Assembly (NCBI GenBank): GCA_033964015.1
Contig: CM066913.1
Location: forward strand, 34,919,577-34,983,576
DNA length: 64,000 bases
Direction of reading: 5' to 3'
From: Scolanthus callimorphus
Taxonomy: Eukaryota; Cnidaria; Anthozoa; Actiniaria; Edwardsiidae
The notes beneath the pieces are model-generated. The model was given only the letters and a program-made list of their open reading frames with translations. It ran no database searches and had not been told where the DNA came from. Position 1 is the stretch's first letter, and each line of letters opens with the position of its first letter. The position numbers and the translations under genes are program-made. Positions 34,901 through 46,800 of the stretch are shown here, piece after piece.

Positions 34901-37100
34901 ACTCGATTTGTTAGCAATTTCTGGAGTTTTACGGAACTAAACGTCTCTCTTCTCAACCTCGTGCGATCTGATCGCGAGGAGCGGTCTTGACTGGATCTGT
35001 TTTCTAGACATGATGTCATTGGTTGACAAAAAATTCCCCGAGGGGGAGGGGGCTAGAGAATGCGAACTATCAACATAAATAAAGCCGCTATAAATGTTGC
35101 AATGGATCTATTCAAATGGATATTCTCTAAAAGATTGAGTATAACGTGTGCATTTTCTTTCTTCTTTCAATTTACAGTTCTCATCCCTCTGATCCCTGTC
35201 CATCCGATGAGGGTTGGTTGAAATTCTCCCCACCGGGTCCCCATGGGTGTTTGTTTTGAAGTCAAATGTAAAATATGCGTTCCATCCCGTCTGTTGCATC
35301 CATACAGAAGTAACAGAGGAATTCATTTAATATAATATTTATCGGCTCGTTCTGACGATTTTCTAAATCTTCCTCCACGTTTTTAGTTCTTAGGTGCCAT
35401 TGTATTCTATTCAGATTCCTTTCTTCATCTGATACGATTTATCAATCTATTTCTTGGAAATTTTACACTTCACTCCAGCAACGCCTTGGGATGACCCGCG
35501 AGTGGCGTTGCGAAAATAATTAATCAACAGTCAGATTTCAAGGAGTTCATTGAAGTGTTTTTGCTAAAAATCCGTCGCGCTTACTGTAGTTTATCACGGT
35601 GTGGGTCTCATCAGGATTTAAAATAATAAAATATTGTTCCTGAAGCGTCAGAAAAACACTATTTCTAGTAACGCACCCTCTTTTGCAATACAAAAGGGCA
35701 AATGTATTCATAAGACTAGGTTCGACTAGTAGCCTACGTCTGACAATCTGGCTCTTCAAACCAGAAGCGCACCCCTCTTTCCGAAAATAGTGCATCCGCC
35801 CCTGTCCAATAAAACATTGCTTTGGGGTTTCTTTGGCATTTGAGCACAGATCATTACCCTGCTAGCAGAGGGTTTTTTGTCAGTCTTTTATTAGTTAGTA
35901 TTAAGTTGTTCGCTTGAAGAGCGCCCGCCATATTGAATGCACGAGCTGGGGGTAGCCTGGGGACGAAGCTAGACTGGTTCCTAAAGCAACCTTTTTGAAC
36001 TGGTTGTATATAGCCGGCCCGAAACAGTTTATAACCATTTTGACTATATTCTCTATTGTACTATAATTCTCACTGGTAGCTAATGTAGCAGTCATTAGCG
36101 GTCGCGCGCCAAAAAAGAATCAAATGTCCAAAAACATGGACGACTAGCAGGCTACATAGTCATCAGTTTGGTCGCAACTCGAGCGCTAAGGTCGTTTCTC
36201 GCACCCAGCATTTCAGTTGTCTTTTTTTTTACTTTAAAGCAAAGGCGTGCAGCTAGCTCGTAGCATCACTTGGCGATGCTATTATAACTATTTTGGCACT
36301 AGCAGCCTATATTTCATTGTATAATACCCAAAGTTATAGAATGTTGCTTGAGCTGAGAGCACTCTGTTATACTGGGATCCATTATGGCTCATTGTGCTCA
36401 ACTTGGCATGGCGTGCTCCTTTTGTAATACCCACCCTCCCCTCCCTTTGCTTGTTGTTCTCGCGCTTAGGCGCTACTCCAGTTCTGAGACCAGAGAGAAT
36501 ATAGTACAATTCTTACTCTTATAGTCATGGACTCTTCGCGCTAGCAATATCAGTGCTACACGTTAATGAATCATTAAAATATATTTAATAGAACACTTTT
36601 TCAGTCGAAACAACTTCTTCAAACTTTGTACAATAGTTCCTATTATAATTAAATTTGATATATGTTCATTGTATATGCTTATATATTAATTATTAAAACT
36701 AATAACTATCCTAAGGATAGATTTTCTTGTTTCTAAATAGCTGGCTCACAATGCTTGCTAAAGTTATTTCAAAAATGTTGTCGGAAGCTCCCTTACGCGC
36801 CCAGACCTCAACGTTGTCAGGGTAAGGTCTTGAATCGGCTCATTTTTGTTTTTATTTAAACATTATTATTATCATTCATCTCAAGAGCCCCAATAGCTCA
36901 TCGAGGGAACTCTGTTTTGTGTGAAAGCTTAGCTGCCGACCAGTAATGGTATGGGCGCGTAGGTTTAAGCCAGTATTTTTTTGGTGCGAATTTAAAAAGA
37001 AACAATAATGGAGTGCCGGCTCGCGGGCTACTCACGAGCCTAGCAACCACAACTTTCGTGTAGCTGAATCTTTTCGGCACTTGGTCACAATCAAGTCAAA
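34901..37100. other. intergenic, mostly unrecognised
   Basis: No gene is supported. A half-element related to the 41342-41456 MITE (GACTAGCAGGCTACATAG) is seen near 36145. ORFs are short and compositionally poor. Confidence 0.45.
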
Positions 37101-37104
37101 CCGG

Positions 37105-40100
37105 TTTATCTAGGATATATGACAGGGGAGGGGAGTCGAGGACCAGAAAAAACCAAGTGTGCGAGGTGCAAGGGGGTCTTTCGATTTTCTCGTGTCCTCT
37201 AATCCCCTCCCCTCCCCTGAGCCGCTACCTGGCCTAGCAACAGAGATACTTATCGAGAGTGTACGAGGGGGTGGGGGTAGAGGGAAGGTCTTATGATTTT
37301 CTCGTGTACTCCCCTCCCCTGAGCCGCTTCCTGGCCTAGCAAACAGAGATTCTTATCGAGAGTGTACGAGGGGGTGGGGGTGGAGGGAAGGTCTTGTGAT
37401 TTTCTCGTGTACTCCCCTCCCCTGAGCCGCTTCCTGGCCTAGCAAACAGAGATTCTTATCGAGAGTGTACGAGGGTGTGGGGGTGGAGGGAAGGTCTTGT
37501 GATTTTCTCGTGTACTCCCCTCCCCTGAGCCGCTTCCTGGCCTAGCAAACAGAGATTCTTATCGAGAGTGTACGAGGGGGTGGGGGTGGAGGGAAGGTCT
37601 TGTGATTTTCTCGTGTACTCCCCTCCCCTGAGCCGCTTCCTGGCCTAGCAAACAGAGATTCTTATCGAGAGTGTACGAGGGGGTGGGGGTGGAGGGAAGG
37701 TCTTGTGATTTTCTCGTGTACTCCCCTCCCCTGAGCCGCTTCCTGGCCTAGCAAACAGAGATTCTTATCGAGAGTGTACGAGGGGTGGGAGTGGAGGGAA
37801 GGTCTTGTGATTTTCTGGTGTACTCCCCTCCCTGAGCCGCTTCCTGGCCTAGCAAACAGAGATTCTTATCGAGAGTGTACGAGGGGGTGGGGGTGGAGGG
37901 AAGGTCTTGTGATTTTCTCGTGTACTCCCCTCCCCTGAGCCGCTTCCTGGCCTAGCAAACAGAGATTCTTATCGAGAGTGTACGAGGGGGTGGGGGTGGA
38001 GGGAAGGTCTTGTGATTTTCTCGTGTACTCCCCTCCCCTGAGCCGCTTCCTGGCCTAGCAAACAGAGATTCTTATCGAGAGTGTACGAGGGGGTGGGGGT
38101 GGAGGGAAGGTCTTGTGATTTTCTCGTGTACTCCCCTCCCCTGAGCCGCTTCCTGGCCTAGCAAACAGAGATTCTTATCGAGAGTGTACGAGGGGGTGGG
38201 GGTGGAGGGAAGGTCTTGTGATTTTCTCGTGTACTCCCCTCCCCTGAGCCGCTTCCTGGCCTAGCAAACAGAGATTCTTATCGAGAGTGTACGAGGGGGT
38301 GGGGGTGGAGGGAAGGTCTTGTGATTTTCTCGTGTACTCCCCTCCCCTGAGCCGCTTCCTGGCCTAGCAAACAGAGATTCTTATCGAGAGTGTACGAGGG
38401 GGTGGGGGGTGGAGGGAAGGTCTTGTGATTTTCTCGTGTACTCCCCTCCCCTGAGCCGCTTCCTGGCCTAGCAAACAGAGATTCTTATCGAGAGTGTACG
38501 AGGGGGTGGGGGTGGAGGGAAGATCTTGTGATTTTCTCGTGTACTCCCCTCCCCTGAACCGCTTCCTGGCCTGGCAAACAGAGATTCTTATCGAGAGTGT
38601 ACGAGGGGGTGGGGGTGGAGGGAAGGTCTTGTGATTTACTCGTGTACTCCCCTCCCCTGAGCCGCTTCCTGGCCTAGCAAACAGAGATTCTTATCGAGAG
38701 TGTACGAGGGGGTGGGAGTGGAGGGAAGGTCTTGTGATCTTCTGGTGTACTCCCCTCCCCTGAGCCGCTTCCTGGCCTAGCAAACAGATTATTATCGAGA
38801 GTGTACGAGGGGGTGGGGGTGGAGGGAAGGTCTTGTGATTTTCTCGTGTACTCCCCTCCCCTGAGCCGCTTCCTGGCCTAGCAAACAGAGATTCTTATCG
38901 AGAGTGTACGAGGGGGTGGGGGTGGAGGGAAGGTCTTGTGATTTTCTCGTGTACTCCCCTCCCCTGAGCCGCTTCCTGGCCTAGCAAACAGAGATTCTTA
39001 TCGAGAGTGTACGAGGGGGTGGGGGTGGAGGGAAGATCTTGTGATTTTCTCGTGTACTCCCCTCCCCTGAACCGCTTCCTGGCCTAGCAAACAGAGATTC
39101 TTATCGAGAGTGTACGAGGGGGTGGGGGTGGAGGGAAGGTCTTGTGATTTACTCGTGTACTCCCCTCCCCTGAGCCGCTTCCTGGCCTAGCAAACAGAGA
39201 TTCTTATCGAGAGTGTACGAGGGGGTGGGAGTGGAGGGAAGGTCTTGTGATCTTCTGGTGTACTCCCCTCCCCTGAGCCGCTTCCTGGCCTAGCAAACAG
39301 ATTATTATCGAGAGTGTACGAGGGGGTGGGGGTGGAGGGAAGGTCTTGTGATTTTCTCGTGTACTCCCCTCCCCTGAGCCGCTTCCTGGCCTAGCAAACA
39401 GAGATTCTTATCGAGAGTGTACGAGGGGGTGGGGGTGGAGGGAAGGTCTTGTGATTTTCTCGTGTACTCCCCTCCCCTGAGCCGCTTCCTGGCCTAGCAA
39501 ACAGAGATTCTTATCGAGAGTGTACGAGGGGGTGGGGGTGGAGGTGGAGGGAAGGTCTTGTGATTTTCTCGTGTACTCCCCTTCCCTGAGCCGCTTCCTG
39601 GCCTAGCAAACAGAGATTCTTATCGAGAGTGTACGAGGGGGTGGGAGTGGAGGGAAGGTCTTGTGATTTCTCGTGTACTCCCCTCCCCTGAGCCGCTTCC
39701 TGGCCTAGCAAACAGAGATTCTTATCGAGAGTGTACGAGGGGGTGGGGGTGGAGGGAAGGTCTTGTGATTTTCTCGTGTAGTCCCCTCCCCTGAGCCGCT
39801 TCCTGGCCTAGCAAACAGAGATTCTTATCGAGAGTGTACGAGGGGGTGGGGGTGGAGGGAAGGTCTTGTGATTTTCTTGTGTACTCCCCTCCCCTGAGCC
39901 GCTTCCTGGCCTAGCAAACAGAGATTCTTATCGAGAGTGTACGAGGGGGTGGGGGTGGAGGGAAGGTCTTGTGATTTTCTCGTGTACTCCCCTCCCCTGA
40001 GCCGCTTCCTGGCCTAGCAAACAGAGATTCTTATCGAGAGTGTACGGGGGGTGGGGGTGGAGGGAAGGTCTTGTGATTTTCTTGTGTACTTCCCTCCCCT

Positions 40101-40572
40101 GAGCCGCTTCCTGGCCTAGCAAACAGAGATTCTTATCGAGAGTGTACGAGGGGGTGGGGGTGGAGGGAAGGTCTTGTGATTTTCTCGTGTACTCCCCTCC
40201 CCTGAGCCGCTTCCTGGCCTAGCAAACAGAGATTCTTATCGAGAGTGTACGAGGGGGTGGGGGTGGAGGGAAGGTCTTTGATTTTCTTGTGTAGTCCCCT
40301 CCCCTGAGCCGCTTCCTGGCCTAGCAAACAGAGATTCTTATCGTGAGTGTACGAGGGGGTGGGGGTGGAGGGAAGGTCTTGTGATTTTCTCGTGTACTCC
40401 CCTCCCCTGAGCCGCTTCCTGGCCTAGCAAACAGAGATTCTTATTGAGAGTGTACGAGGGGGAGGGGGTGGAGGGAAGGTCTTGTGATTTTCTCGTGTAC
40501 TCCCCTCCCCTGAGCCGCTTCCTGGCCTAGCAAACAGAGATTCTTATCGAGAGTGTACGAGGGGGTGGGGGT
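37105..40572. repeat. 103-bp G/C-strand-asymmetric minisatellite, about 33 copies
   Basis: Each unit holds GAGCCGCTTCCTGGCCTAGC, GATTCTTATCGAGAGTGTAC, GAGGGGGTGGGGGTGGAGGG and ACTCCCCTCCCCT. Spacing is exactly 103 between most copies. A five-unit block with marker changes (GGAAGATCTT, GAACCGC, GATTTACTCG, GATCTTCTGG, ACAGATTATT) at about 38.5-39.0 kb recurs 513 bp later. The left-most units are degenerate. It lies between the kinase 5' end and the MFSD14 3' end. Confidence 0.97.
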
Positions 40573-40871
40573 AGACATTCAAGGAGTGCATCCCCCCCCC
40601 CCTCTCCAATCATTTGATGCTTGCTATGGCCCTGAGGAGGGTCTTTTTGAAGTTCCCGCTGATACATATTACGAGTGTATTTCAAAGTTTAGCAGCCATG
40701 TCTATCTTCAGTTGACAAAGCTCCTATAGCTACCGTACATTCTTCGCCAGAGGTTTTCGAAAATAAATCGATGTTTTGTAAACGCGGGTCGCAATGCAAT
40801 GATTAGAGCTGTCATTGAGAGATTCCTGCAAAGGCCAAGCCTTGTGCGGTTTGTCTAGTAGATTTATTGAT

Positions 40872-43800
40872 TTAACTGGAGTCTAAAATTAGTAATGGTG
40901 ATTTTTCAGGCGAATTCGAGAATAAGTTGTCATTACTTGTGCTTTCAAAGTCCGCCGGGTACGTGAACTCTCGTCTGGAAGGCGATCTCGCAGGGTAGGT
41001 CAGCCCGACATTATCGGGGATGAAGAATGCTAAAAGTAAGGCTAGTATCACTGAACCAGCACCGAATAGGAATGGAGCTCCGGCCACTATCGTCTGGAAG
41101 TAAACAAAAATAGCCATCAGAGTTAGACATGCACACCTTTTATGGACGAGTTTAATTTCGGTATCCAAAAATAAAACCGTCCGAAAGTTTAAACAGACCA
41201 TGACAAACAAACAAAACAGAGATAAAGCAGAACACTTAGTTTCTTAGTTCCACTGCAATTACATGTGGATTTCACCATTTCTTATTTTTAAAAATGGATA
41301 ATAGCAAACATCGCGTAGGACGTTCCAGTACTCGCCCAAAGAAGCCGGCTAGCCGACTCTCTAGTGGGGTTTTTCGGATATTTCGGGATTCCTCGCGCGC
41401 ACCAAAAAATCAAATATCCGAAGAAAAAAAACACTAGAGAGCCAGCTAGCAGGCTACGCCCAAAGTAATCGTATCTTCAATCTAAAAGCAGCACGTCTTA
41501 CCTTAGAGAAGGGGTCAGGATCCTCCATGCCAGTGTGATTACGAGCTAAGGGAGGGGGCGTGGTCGGCATGTCCTCCAGGTTCACGTGAAATAAATAGAA
41601 TATGATACCGAATAATGCTGGTCCTATACCATTACACAAGCCGCGTATACCGGTAATGATCCCTTGGGCAACACCTGAGGAGTAAGATGAAACCCATTCA
41701 TGTTAGAACAGGTTTCAAAATGATGGTTGGAAATTATTTGTATTTGCATTCTCATTGGTCGCTCATTGCTATCAACCAATCAAAACTAACAAAAACTAAA
41801 CGCAGCTGTGTATTTCGTTATCACGTGCTCACCGCGTGATAGTGATTTCACTTGCCTTGGCTTACAAAGAAATCAGGCACATGTTCAATGGGTGAAAAAA
41901 CTTTAACTAAGCTTGTGATTCGTTGACGGGGAAACCATTCAGCAGCAACTTATATTTCCTTTCGTTTATGATTATATGTCTTACTGCAGTCATTTGACAT
42001 TTGTGTAGCGCAGGTCTACTCACCCTGTTGGTCCGACTCAGCATTACAAGATACTAAAGCACTGATGGACGGATATGTGATCATAGCAACTGATGCCAGG
42101 GAACCAGCAGCCCACATCATCCTAAATGGGATATAAGAGATCATGTGGATCACCTATATAAGACACCGTTAACATGACCAGTCAGTCATTTATTCCTCAT
42201 GCAAGACTGTAATCATGTCTGTGACAACACAACAGATTTTTTTAGCCTGAGTATCAGGCGGAATTTTATTTTTCTCCTTCTCTGATTTTTTTTTTTCGAG
42301 GAAGGGGAGGGTCCTGATACTCAGGCTAGATTTTTTCCGTGACGATCCCCATAGAACATGGCAGGAAACTCACCATCTCTGGGTTCCCAGTCCATACCAA
42401 GACAACTGGAGGACTTGGAATATAAGGCCGACTAGAACAGAGTTCTTGAGTCCTATGGACTTCTTTAAGCACGCCAGAACTAAAGTCTGGAATAGAAAAT
42501 AGATCAATCTGTTAGAGCGGATTTCACATGACTGTCGTGAGTAATTCACAATTACTTTGTATTTACTCCCATACGTTTTGTCCAGAAATGGTGTAATTAC
42601 TTTGCGATTGGTTTCACAACAGTAATGTGATAACCACTCTATTCAATGCCTCAGTGGGGTTAGATTAGAGAAGATTGCAGAGATTTAAGTGTCAAAAACT
42701 AAACACAAAATAGGCTCTGCTAATTGGCTCACCCAACCCTAACCCATTATAAGTAAAACCCATCCCATTCCGTGAAATCTGACTTGTGTTTAAATAACAC
42801 AGGAAAGCAGAGCCACTGTGTGCTTGGTTTTGCACCCTCTCCAGATTGGCTAATTGACTATACAAAGACTCAAGATTTCTACCAATTATGGGAGTTGCAA
42901 ATGGAATTGAAGGGGAGTGAGGAGCCTCGTCAATCTCCATGACTGCCTATAAGGCTGGTTAAACCGAGTGAGAGAGGTGCAAGCCAAAGCTACGTGGTAA
43001 CCAATTTATAAGCCATGATGTGATAATTTGAAAGGATCTGAGATTTGTTTGCTTTTTGCATTTCTTCGTTAGACTAATATTGTCAAATAGAGTTGAACAT
43101 TAATCCTTGGTATCTTGAAAATGACCATAGTCATTTCTAGTTTTTATGTGTTATGCAAAGACTCACTCAAATCCTAACATTTGAATTTTTCAAGCAGAAT
43201 ATTCTTGCTGTTGTCAATTTAATAACATGCTCAACATCCATAATGAAAACTTCTATGCATGTTAGACTCAATGGCATGGGAGGTTAAGTGACTACAATTA
43301 CCTACCTGTGCAAGCACTGAGAGAATTCCTAGAACCGCTATAAATGTCGCCACATCTTCATCACTAAAATGAATCACCTTGAACAACAACAAACTTTGTG
43401 AGGTTTCACACAGTACTATATGAATAATGCCTACTAGTCACTACATTCATCACATAGAGCAGATTTCGCATGACTGTGAAAAGTGCCGTGACACGGTGCG
43501 GTACTGTCGCGGTGGCAGTACGGAACCTGGCCTGCTGTAGATACCGAATGAAATCACGTAGTCGCAGTACGGTCACGGTCACGGCACGGTACAACTCTTT
43601 CACGGCACTTTTCATAGTCATACGAAATCTGCTCTATCACATCAGTACCGTATGTAAACCAGGAGAGAAAGATACTTTATAACACGTCATGTGAGTGAAT
43701 ATTTACAAAAAAAGTCCCTTCATACACGCATCAGAATGCTACCATCAGTTGGTTGGTTACATAGTTCTCCCTGACACATGTTTATTTATGTATTTATTAC

Positions 43801-46800
43801 GTTTTACGGAAGAGGATGGCTAACAGATACAGAGAATAGGAAACAGGATCCCTTACAAAGCTCAAATCTCTGCCAAGGATCTTGTGATAAAAATGAAGGT
43901 GTCTAATAGTTCAATTTTCCTTGTTACCTGTTTGAGGTAGAGAAACATGCAAGAGTACTGCCCTGCTTCTGGGAGATAAGACAGAAACACTGTCACAGCC
44001 AGTAGAAGAACTGTGGGGTCTTGGCCAACCTTCCTTAGGGACTGAAATAGACAACAATGTATGACAACTGATAAATAATCATCAGGAAACCAAAGGCAAA
44101 TTTTGTTCTCCCCTAACGTGTATTTTCCCCTCTATTTCCTGTGGTTGCCAAATACATTTCATTTTCAAATTAATGCCACCTGCATTGTGACTGGCAAAGC
44201 AGTGTGACATGTCTAAATGTGTATTCTTTTAATAAGGAGACAGGGCAAAGGGAGAAGGAAATGACTCGAAAATCAGAATGCAAAACATAGCTACTGATGA
44301 GACAAGTACAAACAAGGTGCTCCAGTGGAGGTTTAGAATGAATACAGTCGAGCTTTCCTTACTGAAAATGGGTCTGCCTGTTCCCAGGATATTGGGGCAC
44401 CCAAGAAGCTGGCCGCATTCTCTCTGGCAGAGACTCAGGAACAGCAACTAATATGAATAATATATCTAATGATGCAACTGCTGTAGCCAGGACAACCACA
44501 ATATTGTCATTATATATTTTGCTGAGGTATGCCCCCAGGGCTGGGCTGATTATAAGACTTGCAGCAAATGTTGCAGATACCTGAAAAATAGAATTAAAAT
44601 ATTAAAATTATGTGAGATTTATATGCTGATCTAAATAAGAAAAACCTTAAAAACAGTAAAGCAGGTCTAACCTTAAACTTTTCTCACACTGAAAGATCAA
44701 AACAAAAGCCTCCCCTTCTCGGGAGATTTTCCCATATATTTACTGTATTTGGTGAATTAAACAACTTTAGGTCCCACTATTTTCATTATCCTGCCCCCCC
44801 CCCCCCAATTTAGGGGGGTGCATTTGGTAGCTGTGCATCTCCTTTGAGTTGTTATTTTACAGGAAATGTATTACAGATTTTAGCATACTCAAATTTTTTA
44901 GCCACGTTTTATTTAAGCAATAAAAGTACTTTCGCGTGCTCTCTGGTTTCTTACAAACACGAGGGGGATGTTGGGAGAACTGATCAAGTTTTATCAGTTC
45001 GACCAACATTCCCCGAGTGTTTGTAAGAAACCAGAGAGCACGCAGAAAGTATTTTTATTGCTTTTAGAAAATAACATACACACGCGCAACAGCGTTGCAT
45101 GACAATCGTGTTTCTCAGGTCCCTTACAAACACGCTTTTTAACCAATCAGAATGCGCACATTCACAATACAACATAGGTGTTATTTCTAAATACATGTAT
45201 TGTGCACCCCCTTCAAATTTTTTTCTAGATCCGCTACTGAGGATTTTATAATTATTGTAAATGCCTGTGGAAATATTTCAAACAAGGGAGGTAAATTTTT
45301 TGTTATAGTACATGAATCTCCATAGCAATTAGCAGAATGGATGCTCTTACCAGACCATAAGCAGTACTTCGTTCATTTTGCTCTGTGGCATCAGCAACGT
45401 ATGCAAATACTATGGAGAAGGTGACGGAGAAAATCCCAGACACAGATATCATGGCAAAAAACCACCTGCAAGAAATATAACAGTAGTTCAGTAAACCAAG
45501 CTACAATGTACAGTCAAGAAATATTACAGCATGCTGTACAGTAGTTAGCAAACCCAGCTACAATGTACAGTCAAGAAATATTACAGAATACTGTACAGTA
45601 GTTAAGCAAACCAAGCTACAAAGTACAGTCAAGCAATATTACTGCATACAGTACAGTAAATTGCAAATTAACCAAGCTACAATGTACAGTCAAGAAATAT
45701 TACAGCATACAGTACAGTAGTTAGCAAACCAAGCTACAATGTACAGTCGAGAAATATTACAGAATACCGTACAGTAGTTAGCAAACCAAACTACAATGTA
45801 CAGTCAAAAAATATTACAGAATACTGCACAGTACTAGCAAACCAAACTACAATTTACAGTCAAGAAATATTACAGCATACAGTACAGTTGTTAGTAAACC
45901 AAGCTACAATGTACAGTCAAGAAATATTACAGCATACTGTACAGTACTTCAGCAAACCAAGCTATAATTTACAGTCAATAAATATTACAGCATACAGTAC
46001 AGTTGTTAGCAACCAAGCTACAATGTACAGTCAAGAAATATTACAGAATACTGTACAGTAGTTAGCAAACCAGGGGCGTAGCCAGGGGGGGGTTCCAGGG
46101 GTTCCGGAACCCCCCCTCTCCCGCAGCGGAACCCCCCTCGCCTCTGTTCTGGGCCGACATACTACTAAAATTGTAAATATTTAATAGACAACAAATAAAA
46201 GCTCCAATAAAATGTAGCAAATTTCTTCAAACGCTAGTTTTTCCCGAGATCTATGTGGAGTTTTTTATTTTTTTAATTTTGGAACCCCCCCTCTCATAAG
46301 TGCTGGCTACGCCCCTGCAAACCAAGCTACAATGTACAGTCAAGAAATATTACAGCATACAGTACAGTAGTTAGCAAACAAGCTACAATGTACAGTCAAG
46401 AAATATTACAGCATACAGTACAGTACTAGCAAACCAAGCCACAATGTACAGTCAAGAAATATTACAGCATACAGTACAGTAGTTAGCAAACCAAGCTTTA
46501 AGGTGGATCGACCCAGTAATTTTGCACCCATGCCAACCAATTTTGAACCTCTCATATAAAGACAGTTTGATTTCTATTGCGCAGCCAATATAACACACAT
46601 GCTACCAATAGATTGAAATACATGTCAGTACAAAAGTTGGGGAGATCGGAGTTAGTATCACGTGACAATCGGGCCACGCCTATTTCTACTCTCAGCCCAG
46701 TTTCAAGCTGTAACAACATTTTTTCGAAAAATGCTCTACGGTACCCCGAGATGGAGTGGTTGCCTCCGTGTAACCGAAGTTTGATTAAATTCTACAAGAC

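Noticed and set aside
39511..40327. ORFs of the LGQEAAQGRGVHEK type
   Set aside because: Readings of the minus strand of the 103-bp array.
37105..40572. Possible CRISPR-like array
   Set aside because: The whole 103-bp unit is conserved with no variable spacers, and the sequence is clearly animal.
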